Positions 8,578 to 18,817 are shown, counted from the stretch's first letter. The stretch is 64,000 nucleotides of DNA from Saccharothrix sp. ALI-22-I (GCF_001984175.1 NZ_MTQP01000057.1:1-64000), one strand, 5' to 3'. The notes: a model not told the origin generated them from the letters alone. Numbers and translations are program-made.

Positions 8578-9293
8578 GCCGCCGCGCGATCGCCGTCGTC
8601 AGCATCGGCGCGGGCGCGCTGTTCGTGGTGCTGGGGTCGTTGTTCCCGCTGTACGGGACGGAGATCTACACGCGGTTCGTGCCGCCGGGCGGGCAGCCGT
8701 CCGGCGCCCGCGGCACGATCGCGCTCACCGCGTGGGAGCTGATCCGGGACCCGGTGCCGCCGGCGGACGTGCGGGGCGACGGCGACAGCTTTCCCACCTA
8801 CGGCCACAGCCTCGTCGTCGCTGCCGTTCTGGCCGCCATCGGTGCGGGTCTGCAACTGCGCTCGCCGCTGCTCGCGGCGATCGGCCGGTTCGGTGTGCTC
8901 GTCGGTTTCGGGCTGGTCGTCGGCACGCTGTGGACGGCGTTGGAGACGCTGCGACAGCTGTTGGGCGACGGCGGCTCGGTCAACGGCGGCTCGGAGCAGT
9001 TCGTCGGCACGGGCACGTGGATGATCGGCGGCGCGGTGCTGGTGATGTTGGTCGGTGTGGTGCTGGCGCAGGACTGGCCGGCACGGCTACCGCGGCCCAC
9101 CGGCGTGTCGGTGTACCAGGTGGACGACGACGACACGCCGCCGTTCGGCATCGCCATCCCGGTCTCGGAGCTGGAGGTGCCCGCGACCGATCCCTCGACG
9201 CCCGTGCCGCCCGTGCCGCCCGCCGCCGAGCCCGAGCTGTCGGGCGACGATCGTCACCCTACCGGGGGTAATCCGTCCACTGTGGAGCCGTGA
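8574..9293 (+). CDS. Membrane protein, third of three tandem paralogs
   Basis: 239 aa, four predicted transmembrane helices, GTG start overlapping the second paralog by 4 nt. It repeats the family plan: GSLFPLYG after helix 1, TAWELI in a longer external loop, VGVVLAQDWPARLPR after helix 4 and the tail VYQVDDDDTPPFGIAIPV. The tail then continues with a Pro-rich stretch (PVPPVPPAAEPELSG), so this copy has the longest cytoplasmic end. Function unknown. A 72-bp gap separates it from steA. Confidence 0.8.
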   Translation: MSRRAIAVVSIGAGALFVVLGSLFPLYGTEIYTRFVPPGGQPSGARGTIALTAWELIRDPVPPADVRGDGDSFPTYGHSLVVAAVLAAIGAGLQLRSPLLAAIGRFGVLVGFGLVVGTLWTALETLRQLLGDGGSVNGGSEQFVGTGTWMIGGAVLVMLVGVVLAQDWPARLPRPTGVSVYQVDDDDTPPFGIAIPVSELEVPATDPSTPVPPVPPAAEPELSGDDRHPTGGNPSTVEP

Positions 9294-9365
9294 CGGTACT
9301 GACCAGCCCGGACCACTCGGCGTGTTGGCCGCCTAACCTCGTGCGACGTGAGTCACCATCGGTTC

Positions 9366-10550
9366 ATGAAGCTCTCCGGGTTGCTCGGCCGCACGAACCA
9401 CGCACTGCCAGGCGTCACCGGCGTGGCGCGGGTCGATCGGCGCTCGGGTGACCTGCTGCGCCGGCTCAGTCCCGGTGACGTCGCGGTCCTCGACCACGTC
9501 GACATCGACCGCCGCACGGCCGAGGCCCTGGTGCACGCCGAGGTGGTGGGCGTGGTCAACGCCTCGCGGTCCATCTCCGGCCGGTTCCCGAACCTCGGCC
9601 CGGAGCTGCTGGTCGAGGCGGGCATCCCGCTGATCGACGACGTCGGCACGTCGGTGCTGCGGGAGCTCAAGGACGGCACGAAGGTGCGGCTGCACGAGGG
9701 CTCGGTGTTCGTCGGCGAACGGGAGGTGGCGCGCGGCGTCGAGCAAAATGCCGAGTCGATCGCCGACGCGATGATCGAGGCCAAGGCGGGCATGGCCGCG
9801 CAGTTGGAGGCGTTCTCCGCGAACACCATCGAGTTCCTGCGCCGGGAACGGGCGCTGATCCTCGACGGTGTCGGCGTGCCGGAGCTGTACGTGCCGATCC
9901 GCGACCGGCAGGTGCTGGTCGTCGCGGGCGGCCCCCGGCACGCCGAGGAGCTGCGCAGACTGCGCAAGTACATCCGCGAGCACCGGCCGGTGCTGATCGG
10001 CGTGGAGGCGGGCGCGGACACCCTGCACGACGCCGGGTTCAAGCCGGACATCATCGTCGGCGACCCGGACGGCATCGGCACCGAGACGCTGAAGTCCGGC
10101 TCCGAGGTCGTGGTGCCGGCCCAGGTCGACGGTCACGCGCCCGGCCTGGAGCGCATCCAGGACCTGGGCATCGGCGCGGTGACGTTCCCCGCGTCCGGCA
10201 ACGCCGAGGACCTGGCGCTGCTGCTGGCCGACGTGCACGGCGCGACGCTCGTGGTGACCGTGGGCCTCCAGGCCGGGCTGCGGGAGTTCCTGGACCGCGG
10301 GAACGGTGGGTCCACCCCCTCGACGTTCCTCACCCGGCTCAAGCTGGGCAACAAGCTCGTGGACTCCCACGCGGTCGCGACGCTGTACCGCAGCCGGGTG
10401 TCGTTGGGCCTGATAGCGCTGTTGGTGTTGGCCGCGGTCGTGGCGATGGCGGCCGCGCTGGCGGTGTCCGGGGTCGGGCAGGTCTACGTGGACCTGGCCG
10501 CCGACGCGTTCCGATCCGTCGTCGACTGGTTCAAGGGGTTGTTCGCGTGA
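9366..10550 (+). CDS. steA: SteA, cytokinetic-ring/envelope control protein
   Basis: 394 aa. It closely follows the family pattern of M. tuberculosis Rv1697 and corynebacterial SteA: GVARVDRRSGDLLRR, VVNASRSISGRFPNLGPELL, VGDPDGIGTETLKSG, PADVDGHAPGLERIQDLG-like segment and SANTIEFLRRERALILDG. The N-terminal and central parts resemble a thiamin-pyrophosphokinase-like fold; a single transmembrane helix lies near the C-terminus (LIALLVLAAVVAMAAALAVS), leaving a short external end. In corynebacteria SteA works with SteB to control peptidoglycan hydrolase activity during cell separation. I chose ATG 9366 by homology (MKLSGLLGR); GTG 9348 is in frame 6 codons upstream. Overlaps steB by 4 nt. Confidence 0.88.
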   Translation: MKLSGLLGRTNHALPGVTGVARVDRRSGDLLRRLSPGDVAVLDHVDIDRRTAEALVHAEVVGVVNASRSISGRFPNLGPELLVEAGIPLIDDVGTSVLRELKDGTKVRLHEGSVFVGEREVARGVEQNAESIADAMIEAKAGMAAQLEAFSANTIEFLRRERALILDGVGVPELYVPIRDRQVLVVAGGPRHAEELRRLRKYIREHRPVLIGVEAGADTLHDAGFKPDIIVGDPDGIGTETLKSGSEVVVPAQVDGHAPGLERIQDLGIGAVTFPASGNAEDLALLLADVHGATLVVTVGLQAGLREFLDRGNGGSTPSTFLTRLKLGNKLVDSHAVATLYRSRVSLGLIALLVLAAVVAMAAALAVSGVGQVYVDLAADAFRSVVDWFKGLFA

Positions 10551-11485
10551 TTTCGCTGCGCTACCACATCGTCTCCATCACCGCGGTGTTCCTGGCGCTG
10601 GCCGTCGGGGTGGTGATGGGCTCCACCGCGATCAGCGGCCGGCTGCTGTCCGGGCTCAGTGACGACAACAGCGCGCTGGGCCGGGAGGTGGCCGCACTGC
10701 AAGCGCAGCGCAACGGCCTGGACGCCCGGCTCGCCGACGCGGACCGGTTCGCCACCTCCGTCGGCCCGCTGGCCGTGAAGGGGCAGCTGGCCGAGCGGAC
10801 CGTCGTGCTGGTGACCACCGCCGACGCCAAGCCGAACGACCGGGACGCGCTGGCCGAGCTGCTGCGCGCGGCCGGCGCCACGGTCACCGGCGAACTGCAG
10901 CTCACCGAGTCGTTCGCCGACCCGGACAAGGCCGACCAGCTGCTCAACCTGGTCGCCCGGCTCCAGCCCGCGGGCACCAAGCTGCCCACCGCCGCCGACC
11001 CCGGCACCCGGGCGGGCGGTCTGCTGGGCACGCTGCTGCTGCTCCGCAAGGACGACAACCAGCCGCAGGCCACCGCGGACGAGCTGGCGGCGGGGTTGGG
11101 CGGGCTGTCCAGCGCCGGGTTCGTCAAGCCGGGGGAGGGTCTGCGGCCCGCGCAGCTGGCCGTGGTGCTCACCGGCGGCGCGGTGGCCGGCGACTCGGCG
11201 GCCGACCGGGCGGCGGTGGTGGCGCGCTTCGCCACCCAGCTGGACCGGTCCGGCGCGGGCGCGGTGCTGGCGGGCGGTGACCGGTCGGCCGAGGGGACCG
11301 GCCCGGTCGGCGTCGTGCGGGCGGACACGGCGGCGACATCGGTGCTGTCCACCGTGGACAACCTCGACACCGCGGCCGGGCGCGTGGTGACCGTGCTGGC
11401 GCTGCGTGAGCAGGTGGAGGGCAAGGCCGGGCGGTACGGGGTGGCGGGCAACGCGGAGGCGCCCGCGCCGGGCACGGCGGGCTGA
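10547..11485 (+). CDS. steB: SteB/MctB-type envelope protein
   Basis: 312 aa. Begins MISLRYHIVSITAVFLALAVGVVMGST: a short cytoplasmic start and one transmembrane helix, followed by a coiled-coil-like segment (ALGREVAALQAQRNGLDARLADAD) and a large external domain. This is the family of M. tuberculosis Rv1698, named MctB (copper transport protein B) there and SteB in corynebacteria, where it binds SteA and the RipA endopeptidase pathway. Adjacent and 4-nt overlapping with steA, as in other actinobacteria. The stop codon lies inside the first unit of a 12-bp tandem repeat. Confidence 0.87.
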   Translation: MISLRYHIVSITAVFLALAVGVVMGSTAISGRLLSGLSDDNSALGREVAALQAQRNGLDARLADADRFATSVGPLAVKGQLAERTVVLVTTADAKPNDRDALAELLRAAGATVTGELQLTESFADPDKADQLLNLVARLQPAGTKLPTAADPGTRAGGLLGTLLLLRKDDNQPQATADELAAGLGGLSSAGFVKPGEGLRPAQLAVVLTGGAVAGDSAADRAAVVARFATQLDRSGAGAVLAGGDRSAEGTGPVGVVRADTAATSVLSTVDNLDTAAGRVVTVLALREQVEGKAGRYGVAGNAEAPAPGTAG

Positions 11486-11526
11486 CACGCGGGCCGACAC
11501 GCGGGCTGGAACGCGGGCCGAAACCG
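11479..11526 (+). repeat. 12-bp tandem repeat over the steB stop codon
   Basis: Four 12-bp units: GGGCTGACACGC (contains the stop TGA), GGGCCGACACGC, GGGCTGGAACGC and GGGCCGAAACCG. They run from the last codons of steB into the intergenic region. One of several such arrays in the window. Confidence 0.8.
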
Positions 11527-11565
11527 GGTGTTTTCGCTCGGTTCCCGAGCCTGTGGACTCTTGTT

Positions 11566-11635
11566 CGGATGGCCCTAGGCCATCCGAGTGACACGCCACC
11601 GGACCCACCAGCGCGCTGGGTGACCGGTGGCGTGT
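11566..11635 (+). terminator. Two hairpins between steB and pyrG
   Basis: First a palindrome CGGATGGCC / GGCCATCCG (11566-11574 with 11578-11586, 3-nt loop). Then ACACGCCACCGG (11591-11602) pairs with CCGGTGGCGTGT (11624-11635), enclosing a further small stem around AGCGCGCT. The second probably ends the steB transcript; because it is only ~90 bp upstream of pyrG it might also act as a leader attenuator, which I cannot decide from sequence. Confidence 0.6.
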
Positions 11636-11726
11636 TAGCGTTAGGGCCCGTGGACAGGGCGCTGAGCTGTGCGGAACCACCGCAGCCGGCCCCTAGCGGA
11701 AATCCAGACCACGGGGAGCCTCCTTG

Positions 11727-13411
<1,685 letters not shown>

Positions 13412-13415
<4 letters not shown>

Positions 13416-14032
13416 CGGCTCGGCACGAGTTCGAAGCGGTGTCGTCCCGGGACGTCCACGTCGGGCGGGTCGTGGCGTTGCGGGTGGACGAGGTCGCCAT
13501 GCCTGGTGGCGGAACCGCGTCGCGCGAGGTGGTGGAACACCTCGGTGCGGTGGCGGTGGTGGCCTTGGACGAGGCCGGTGCGGTGACGTTGATCCACCAG
13601 TACCGGCACCCGTTGGGGCGTCGGCTGTGGGAGCTGCCCGCCGGGTTGTTGGACGGGGGTGACGAGACGCCGTTGACGGCCGCCCGACGCGAGTTGGCCG
13701 AGGAGGTCGGGCTGGCGGCGTCGGACTGGGTGACGTTGGTGGACGTCGCCGTGTCCCCCGGGTTCACCGACGAGGTGGTGCGGGTGTTCCTGGCCCGTGG
13801 GCTCACCGTGGTGGACCGCGACGTGCAGGGCGAGGAGGAGGCCGACTTGGAGGCGAAGAGCTTCCCGTTGGCCGAGGCGGTGGACATGGCATTGGCGGGG
13901 GAGATCGTGAACGGCCCCGCCGTGTCCGGCCTCCTCGCCGCGCACGCCGTGATCACCTGCGGTGCCCAAGCCCGCCCGTCCGACACCCCCTTCCCCGACC
14001 GCCCCACCCGCTTCGCCGCCCGCCACCCCTGA
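13412..14032 (+). CDS. NUDIX hydrolase, ADP-ribose pyrophosphatase type
   Basis: 206 aa. Contains a Nudix box: [24 protein letters not shown] (about residues 79-103; the REL.EE.G core is intact), preceded by [16 protein letters not shown], which is typical of ADP-ribose/ADP-sugar pyrophosphatases that cleave ADP-ribose to AMP and ribose-5-phosphate. Same position after pyrG as M. tuberculosis Rv1700. The GTG start overlaps the pyrG stop. The last ~20 residues are a Pro/Arg-rich tail. Confidence 0.9.
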
Positions 14033-14046
14033 CCCACCCCCGGCCG

Positions 14047-14242
14047 CGCGTGTCCTACGTCTGGAATGCGCGTGTCCTACGTTCAGAACGTGCATGTCCT
14101 ACGCTCGGAACGCGTGAGTTGAACGTTCAGGTTCGCCGTGCCGGAGGCCTGCGGTGTTCTGAGTGTTCAACTCGGCTGTTCTGAACGTTGGACACGCGCG
14201 TTCTGAACGTTGGACACGCGTGTTCTGGAGGTTGGACACGCG
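14047..14242 (+). repeat. Inverted arrays of a 22-bp repeat
   Basis: Three head-to-tail copies of a ~22-bp unit with core GTGTCCTACGTTCAGAAC (about 14047-14111) face three copies of its complement-like form GTTCTGAACGTTGGACAC (about 14175-14242). Between them GAGTTGAAC (14116-14124) and GTTCAACTC (14165-14173) form a central inverted repeat. The whole block can fold as a large hairpin and occupies the space between the NUDIX and DUF2752 genes. Confidence 0.85.
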
Positions 14243-14254
14243 GGGGGAGGTTTG

Positions 14255-14626
14255 GTGGGGTTGCGCGGGCCGTTGGCGGTGGCTGGGGCGGCGGTGGTCG
14301 GCTGTGGGGTGTTGATGTTCGTGGACCCCAACCAGCCGGGGTCGCTGTTGCCGCCTTGTCCGCTTTATGCGTTGACCGGGATCCAGTGTCCGGCGTGCGG
14401 GTCTACGCGGATGGTGCACGCGTTGTTGCACGGTGACCTGGTCGGCGCGTGGCAGTTCAACGCCGTCATGCTGGTCGCCGGGCTGCCGTTGCTGGCCTGG
14501 CTGTGGGTGCGGTGGCTCCGGGCGGCCAGGGACGGCAGGCCGACGCCTCCGGTGTCGCGGAAGGTCGGCCTGCCGGTGGTGGTCCTCGCCGTCACGTGGA
14601 TGCTCGTGCGGAATCTGGTGTCCTGA
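14255..14626 (+). CDS. DUF2752 membrane protein
   Basis: 123 aa with two to three transmembrane helices. The family signature is CPLYALTGIQCPACGSTRMVHALLHGD: paired cysteines in the CPxCG context followed by TRM and an HALLHGD helix. DUF2752 proteins are small actinobacterial and firmicute membrane proteins of unknown function, often near TM2-domain proteins, as here. The start is uncertain: GGGGAGG (14244-14250) supports GTG 14255 (4 nt) or TTG 14261; a longer frame to 14210 would run into the repeat block. Confidence 0.8.
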   Translation: MGLRGPLAVAGAAVVGCGVLMFVDPNQPGSLLPPCPLYALTGIQCPACGSTRMVHALLHGDLVGAWQFNAVMLVAGLPLLAWLWVRWLRAARDGRPTPPVSRKVGLPVVVLAVTWMLVRNLVS

Positions 14627-14638
14627 CGAAGCGGTCGT

Positions 14639-15240
14639 TCAGCCCGTCACGAGGTGGATGCCGTTGAGCGCCTTCCACAGCGGTTCGCCGGACCGGCCGC
14701 GGTTGATGGTGAGGCCGCCGTAGAGGTCGGTCGCGAGCGCCCGCGCCGGGCCGGCGGCCTGCCGGACGACTACGGCGTCGCCGTAGTCGCGGCCCGGGGT
14801 GAACGCCGTGCCGACCGGCAGCTCCACCACCACGGCGTCGGCCTGGGGGTCGACGCCCCAGGAGCTGCCGCGCGGCAGGCCGCCCTGCCCCAACTCGGTG
14901 GAGATCCGCTGGAGATCGCCGGTGGTGTGCCGCACCTTCCGTGCACGTGCGCCGGCGCTCTGCACGGTCTGCGCATCCTGGTCGTTGACAACGTTGACCA
15001 CGAGCGCGCCGTCGGCCGGGTCCACGCTGGAACCCGCCTGCCGGTCGCCGAGCTTGCCTGCCAGGTCCTCGGCGAGTGCGGTCAACCCCCGGCTGGGCGT
15101 CGAATCGCCGGCGCGCTTCGGCGTCCGACAGCCCCAGGTCACGGCGCAGGCTGGCGACCGAGGCCTCGGTCAGCTCCCGGCTCTGCGCTTCAGTCGTTCG
15201 TGCGCGCCGACCGCGGATGCTCGTGTTCGCCGGTCGCGGT
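14639..15240 (-). pseudogene. Remnant of a streptogrisin-type serine protease propeptide
   Basis: The reverse strand encodes in two frames the N-terminal pro-region of an alpha-lytic-protease/streptogrisin precursor: first RELTEASVASLRRDLGLSDAEA (~15120-15190), then after a frame change LAGKLGDRQAGSSVDPADG and GSSWGVDPQADAVVVELPVG (~14820-15080). The frame ends with a stop at 14639 without any of the catalytic S1 domain (no TAGHC or GDSGG). A frameshift, loss of the protease domain and no convincing signal peptide indicate a decayed gene. Boundaries are approximate. Confidence 0.65.
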
Positions 15241-15312
15241 GCGCCAGGTCCCTGGACGAGCTTCTGGTTACAGATGAACAGCTTCCGCACAACGCGGTGC
15301 GCCGCCGCCGGG

Positions 15313-15942
15313 CTAGTCGCGCAGCTTGCGGCCTTGGCCGTCGGTGCCGCCGTTGACCAGCAGGATGATCCCGTCGACCAGCGACCAGATGCCGCAGCCG
15401 CCGCACGTGAGCAGCTGCGCGATGCCGATCGCGGTGTCGCCGATGTAGAACCGGCCGATGCCGAACGGCAGCGCCAGTTGCAGCACGCCCGCCGCGATGC
15501 GCGACTTGTCCGACAGCGGCTGGCCGGTGAGCGGGTCCACGCCGTACGGGGCGTTCGGGTTGAAGCCGGGCGGGTAGCCGTACGCCTGGGCCCGGGTCGG
15601 GTCCGCGTAACCGGGGGGCGGCGCGTAGCCGGGAGGGGGCGCGTAGCCGGGAGGCGGGTAGCCGGCGGTGCCGTGGCCGGGGGTCGCGGGGTAGCCGGGC
15701 ATCGGCGGCGGCGGGTACGCGGCGGTCGGCGGGTACGAGGGCGGCAGGAACACCGGGTGCGGCTGCGGCAGGTCGTGGAAGAGGGCGGCCAGCTCCTGCG
15801 CGGACTGGGCCGCGGACGCGTAGCCGACGCGCTGCTCGTACTCGCCGATCTCCAGCCGACCGGCCGCGAAGTGGTCGTTCAGGGCGTTGATCGCCTCTTC
15901 GCGCTGCTGGTCGCTGATGCGCACCTGGTGTGGTTCTGACAC
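15313..15942 (-). CDS. DUF1707 and TM2 domain membrane protein
   Basis: 209 aa. Residues ~5-58 form a DUF1707-like domain (RISDQQREEAINALNDHFAAG ... EYEQRV), the short SHOCT-like actinobacterial module. A Pro/Tyr/Gly-rich linker follows with repeated GYAPPPGYAPPPGYAD units, then a C-terminal TM2 domain with two helices (RIAAGVLQLALPFGIGRFYIGD and TCGGCGIWSLVDGIILL) joined by a short turn. Function unknown; TM2 proteins are thought to act at membranes. GTG start. It diverges from ald and neighbours DUF2752. Confidence 0.88.
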   Translation of the reverse strand: MSEPHQVRISDQQREEAINALNDHFAAGRLEIGEYEQRVGYASAAQSAQELAALFHDLPQPHPVFLPPSYPPTAAYPPPPMPGYPATPGHGTAGYPPPGYAPPPGYAPPPGYADPTRAQAYGYPPGFNPNAPYGVDPLTGQPLSDKSRIAAGVLQLALPFGIGRFYIGDTAIGIAQLLTCGGCGIWSLVDGIILLVNGGTDGQGRKLRD

Positions 15943-16009
15943 AGCTGAAACGCTAACAGCCGCGCGCGCTGATCGAGCCGGAACTCGCAGGTCGACCTAC
16001 GCTGCACAA

Positions 16010-17119
16010 GTGCTGGTCGGAATTCCACGAGAGGTGAAGAACCACGAGTACCGGGTCGCCATCACCCCGGCGGGTGTGGTGGAGCTGGTGCGGCGGGGAC
16101 ACGGGGTTCTGATCGAGGCCGGTGCGGGTGACGGGTCCTCGATCCCGGACGACGAGTTCGTCGCGGCCGGTGCGCGCATCGCCCCGCACGCCGACGACGT
16201 GTGGGGCGACGCCGAACTGGTGCTCAAGGTGAAGGAGCCGGTCACCGAGGAGTTCCACCGGATGCGACCGGGCCAGACCCTGTTCACCTACCTGCACCTG
16301 GCCGCCAACGCCCAGTGCACGCGCGCGATCGTCGCCTCCGGGATCGACGCCATCGCCTACGAGACCGTGCAATTGGCCGACGGTTCGCTGCCGTTGCTCG
16401 CGCCGATGAGCGAGGTCGCGGGACGGATGGCCGCCCAGGTGGGCGCGCACTGCCTGGAACGCAACCAGGGCGGGCGCGGTGTGCTGCTCGGCGGCGTGCC
16501 GGGGGTGCCGGCGGGGAAGGTCGTGGTGATCGGCGCGGGCGTGGCCGGGATGAACGCCGCCGCGGTGGCGTTGGGCATGCAGGCCGAGGTGATGGTGCTG
16601 GACACCAACGTCAACCGGTTGCGGCAGATCGACTTCGGCTACCGCGGTCACCTCCAGACGGTGGCCAGCAACTCCTACGAGGTGGAGAAGGCCTGCCGCT
16701 GGGCGGACCTGGTGATCGGCGCGGTGCTGGTGCCGGGCGCGAAGGCGCCGACGTTGGTGGACAACCACCTGGTGGCGACCATGCGGTCCGGGTCGGTGCT
16801 GGTGGACGTCGCCATCGACCAGGGCGGGTGCTTCGCCGACTCGCGGCCCACCACGCACGACGATCCGACGTACCGGGTGCACGACTCCGTCTTCTACTGC
16901 GTGGCCAACATGCCGGGCGCGGTGCCGCACACCTCGACGTGGGCGCTCACGAACGTCACACTGCCCTACGTGACTGCGTTGGCGGACAAGGGTTTCAGGC
17001 GTGCGATCAGTGACGACCCGGCGCTGGCGAGAGGTGTGAACGCGGTGCGCGGCGCCATCGTGCAGGCCGAGGTGGCCAAGGCCCACCACATGCGCCACGT
17101 CCCACTGGCCCAGCTGTGA
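16010..17119 (+). CDS. ald: L-alanine dehydrogenase
   Basis: 369 aa NAD-dependent enzyme interconverting L-alanine and pyruvate plus ammonia. Starts [23 protein letters not shown], the canonical N-terminus with the substrate-binding Arg; the Lys of VLKVKEP, catalytic His of FTYLHLAAN, and the NAD-binding [19 protein letters not shown] (~residues 168-186) are all present. Length equals the family norm. A TACGCT box lies ~10 bp before the GTG and no clear ribosome site is present, so the mRNA may be leaderless (inference). Its presence between TM2 and xerD is not part of the mycobacterial order. Confidence 0.96.
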   Translation: MLVGIPREVKNHEYRVAITPAGVVELVRRGHGVLIEAGAGDGSSIPDDEFVAAGARIAPHADDVWGDAELVLKVKEPVTEEFHRMRPGQTLFTYLHLAANAQCTRAIVASGIDAIAYETVQLADGSLPLLAPMSEVAGRMAAQVGAHCLERNQGGRGVLLGGVPGVPAGKVVVIGAGVAGMNAAAVALGMQAEVMVLDTNVNRLRQIDFGYRGHLQTVASNSYEVEKACRWADLVIGAVLVPGAKAPTLVDNHLVATMRSGSVLVDVAIDQGGCFADSRPTTHDDPTYRVHDSVFYCVANMPGAVPHTSTWALTNVTLPYVTALADKGFRRAISDDPALARGVNAVRGAIVQAEVAKAHHMRHVPLAQL

Positions 17120-17216
17120 GCGGCGCGGCTGCGGGCGGCCCGGCTGCGGGCGGCCCGGTGGGGGATGGCCCGGCTGCGAGCGGCGCGGTGGGGGATGGCG
17201 CGGTGGGGGGTCGTTT
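17118..17216 (+). repeat. GC-rich tandem repeat directly after the ald stop
   Basis: About six degenerate 15-18 bp units such as GCGGCGCGGCTGCGG and GGCCCGGTGGGGGAT begin at the ald stop codon. They stay open in the xerD frame and would encode a Gly/Ala-rich extension ([10 protein letters not shown]), which I regard as non-coding rather than as part of XerD. Confidence 0.7.
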
Positions 17217-17288
17217 GGCTGTGGATGGTTCGGTGGTGAGCGGTGGCGGCGGGCCGGAATTGTCGGACCCCGTCGGTAAGGTAAAAGC

Positions 17289-17315
17289 AGGGGTCCCCCT
17301 GGGGGGGACTCCTGC
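17289..17315 (+). terminator. Hairpin upstream of xerD
   Basis: CAGGGGTCCCCC (17289-17300) pairs with GGGGGACTCCTG (17304-17315) with one G-U pair and a 3-nt loop, preceded by the only A-rich run nearby (GGTAAAAG). It could end the ald transcript. It lies 10 nt before the likely xerD start. Confidence 0.55.
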
Positions 17316-17325
17316 GGGGCGTGCG

Positions 17326-18207
17326 ATGGGTGCGTACATGGACCACCTGGCGGTGGAGCGTGGTACGGCGCGTAACACGTTGGACTCGTACGGTCGGGAC
17401 TTGCGTCGGTACGCCGAGCACCTGGTGGGCAAGGGTGTCGACGATCTGGCCGACGTCACCGAGGCTCTGGTCGGTGATTTTCTGGCCTCGCTGCGCGAAG
17501 CGGGACTGGCCGCCTCCTCCGCCGCGCGCACCCTGGTCGCGGTGCGTGGTCTGCACCGGTTCGCCCATCTCGAAGGCCTCACCGGGCACGATCCGGCCCG
17601 GGCCGTCCACCCGCCGACGCCGCCGCGTCGCCTGCCCAAAGCGCTGCCGGTGGACGACGTGCTGAAGCTGCTCGACGGTCCCGGCGAGACCCCCGCGCAC
17701 CTGCGCGACCGCGCCCTGCTGGAACTGCTGTACTCCAGTGGCGCGCGGATCTCCGAGATCGTCGGGCTCGACGTGGACGACGTGGACTCCGCCGAACGGA
17801 CCGTCCTGCTCGACGGCAAGGGCGGCAAGCAGCGCATCGTGCCCGTCGGCCGACCGGCGCTCGAAGCACTGGACGCCTACCTGGTGCGGGCCCGGCCCGC
17901 CTTCGTCAAACGCGGCACGCCGGCGCTGTTCCTCAACGCGCGCGGCGGCAGGCTGTCCCGGCAGACCGCGTGGCACGTGCTCAAGACGGCCGCGGACCGG
18001 GCGGGTATCGAAGCCGAAGTCTCTCCGCACACGCTGCGGCACTCGTTCGCCACCCACCTGCTGGAGGGCGGCGCGGATGTGCGCGTCGTGCAGGAGCTGC
18101 TGGGGCACGCCTCCGTGACGACGACCCAGGTCTACACGTTGGTCACGGTCAACACCTTGCGCGAGGTCTACGCGACCGCTCATCCTCGCGCTTCGGGTGG
18201 AACATGA
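17326..18207 (+). CDS. xerD: Tyrosine recombinase XerD
   Basis: 293 aa from ATG 17326 ([20 protein letters not shown]), which gives the normal XerD length and N-terminal SAM-like core-binding domain. The catalytic domain shows the Arg of [13 protein letters not shown] (~141), Lys of [27 protein letters not shown] with the HxxR pair (~236), and the Tyr nucleophile of TTTQVYTLV (~269). XerD works with XerC at dif to resolve chromosome dimers. The frame stays open back to GTG 17116, overlapping the ald stop, but that 70-residue extension is encoded by tandem repeats and the hairpin, so I exclude it. Followed by parA and scpAB, fitting a chromosome-segregation cluster. Confidence 0.9.
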   Translation: MGAYMDHLAVERGTARNTLDSYGRDLRRYAEHLVGKGVDDLADVTEALVGDFLASLREAGLAASSAARTLVAVRGLHRFAHLEGLTGHDPARAVHPPTPPRRLPKALPVDDVLKLLDGPGETPAHLRDRALLELLYSSGARISEIVGLDVDDVDSAERTVLLDGKGGKQRIVPVGRPALEALDAYLVRARPAFVKRGTPALFLNARGGRLSRQTAWHVLKTAADRAGIEAEVSPHTLRHSFATHLLEGGADVRVVQELLGHASVTTTQVYTLVTVNTLREVYATAHPRASGGT

Positions 18208-18291
18208 GCGCGCCGCGGGTACCGTGGGCGCACACCTGACCGGGTACCCACCCACGATTCGAAAGTCCGACGAGCTGGAGGTGCCGACCAG

Positions 18292-18633
18292 GTGCCGAAC
18301 TTGGACGAGCCCGAGCGCGACGCCATCGAGCTGAGCGCGGTGCTGCACGCGTTGAGCGACCCCACCCGGCTGGCGGTGGTGCGGCAGATCGAAGTCGACG
18401 GCGAGCGCCTGTGCGGCGCATTGATGGTGGACGTGGCCAAGTCCACCCTGTCGCAGCACCTGCGCGTGCTGCGGGAGGCGGGTATCACCCGGACCAGGGC
18501 GTGCGGCAACCAGCGGTGGGTGTCGCTGCGGCGTGACGACCTCGACGAGCTGTTCCCCGGACTGCTCGACGTGGTGCTCCGCGCGGCCGACCGGACCGGC
18601 ACGGCGACCGACCGGGCGGGCGCGACCCACTGA
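18292..18633 (+). CDS. ArsR-family transcriptional regulator
   Basis: 113 aa winged-helix DNA-binding protein: LSAVLHALSDPTRLAVVRQIE (helices 1-2), KSTLSQHLRVLREAGITRTRACG (recognition helix and start of wing) and an acidic C-terminal helix. No ArsR metal-site ELCVCDL motif is seen; the equivalent position reads ERLCGALMVDVAKS, so it may not be a metal sensor. The GTG start has GGAGGTG upstream. No obvious partner gene: xerD precedes and parA follows, both housekeeping. Target and signal unknown. Confidence 0.88.
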   Translation: MPNLDEPERDAIELSAVLHALSDPTRLAVVRQIEVDGERLCGALMVDVAKSTLSQHLRVLREAGITRTRACGNQRWVSLRRDDLDELFPGLLDVVLRAADRTGTATDRAGATH

Positions 18634-18731
18634 GGCCCGCCGAGACCGCCGAGACCGCCGAGACCGCCGAGACCGCCGAGACCGCCGAGACCGCCGAGAC
18701 CCACTGAACACCTACTGACACCCACTGAGAC
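18626..18731 (+). repeat. 9-bp GAGACCGCC tandem repeat with stop-codon copies
   Basis: Six perfect copies of GAGACCGCC plus a partial one occupy 18642-18702. Around them the segment CCCACTGA, which holds the ArsR stop codon (18631-18633), recurs near 18700 and 18722, with CCTACTGA between. The array therefore starts at the end of the coding sequence and copies its stop region. Confidence 0.85.
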
Positions 18732-18788
18732 GCGCCAGGACGCGTCAGGACGTGGTGATAACGGCTTCGGGCGCTACGGCGAGGCGCG

Positions 18789-18817
18789 TTGCTGGTGGAC
18801 CTCTGTGTGCCTAGGCT
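18789..18817 (+). promoter_or_regulatory. Sigma-70-type promoter of parA operon
   Basis: TTGCTG (18789-18794), 17-bp spacer, TAGGCT (18812-18817), a good vegetative actinobacterial promoter. It places a start site near 18824, about 28 nt before the parA ATG, with GGGAAGG as ribosome site. Confidence 0.6.
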
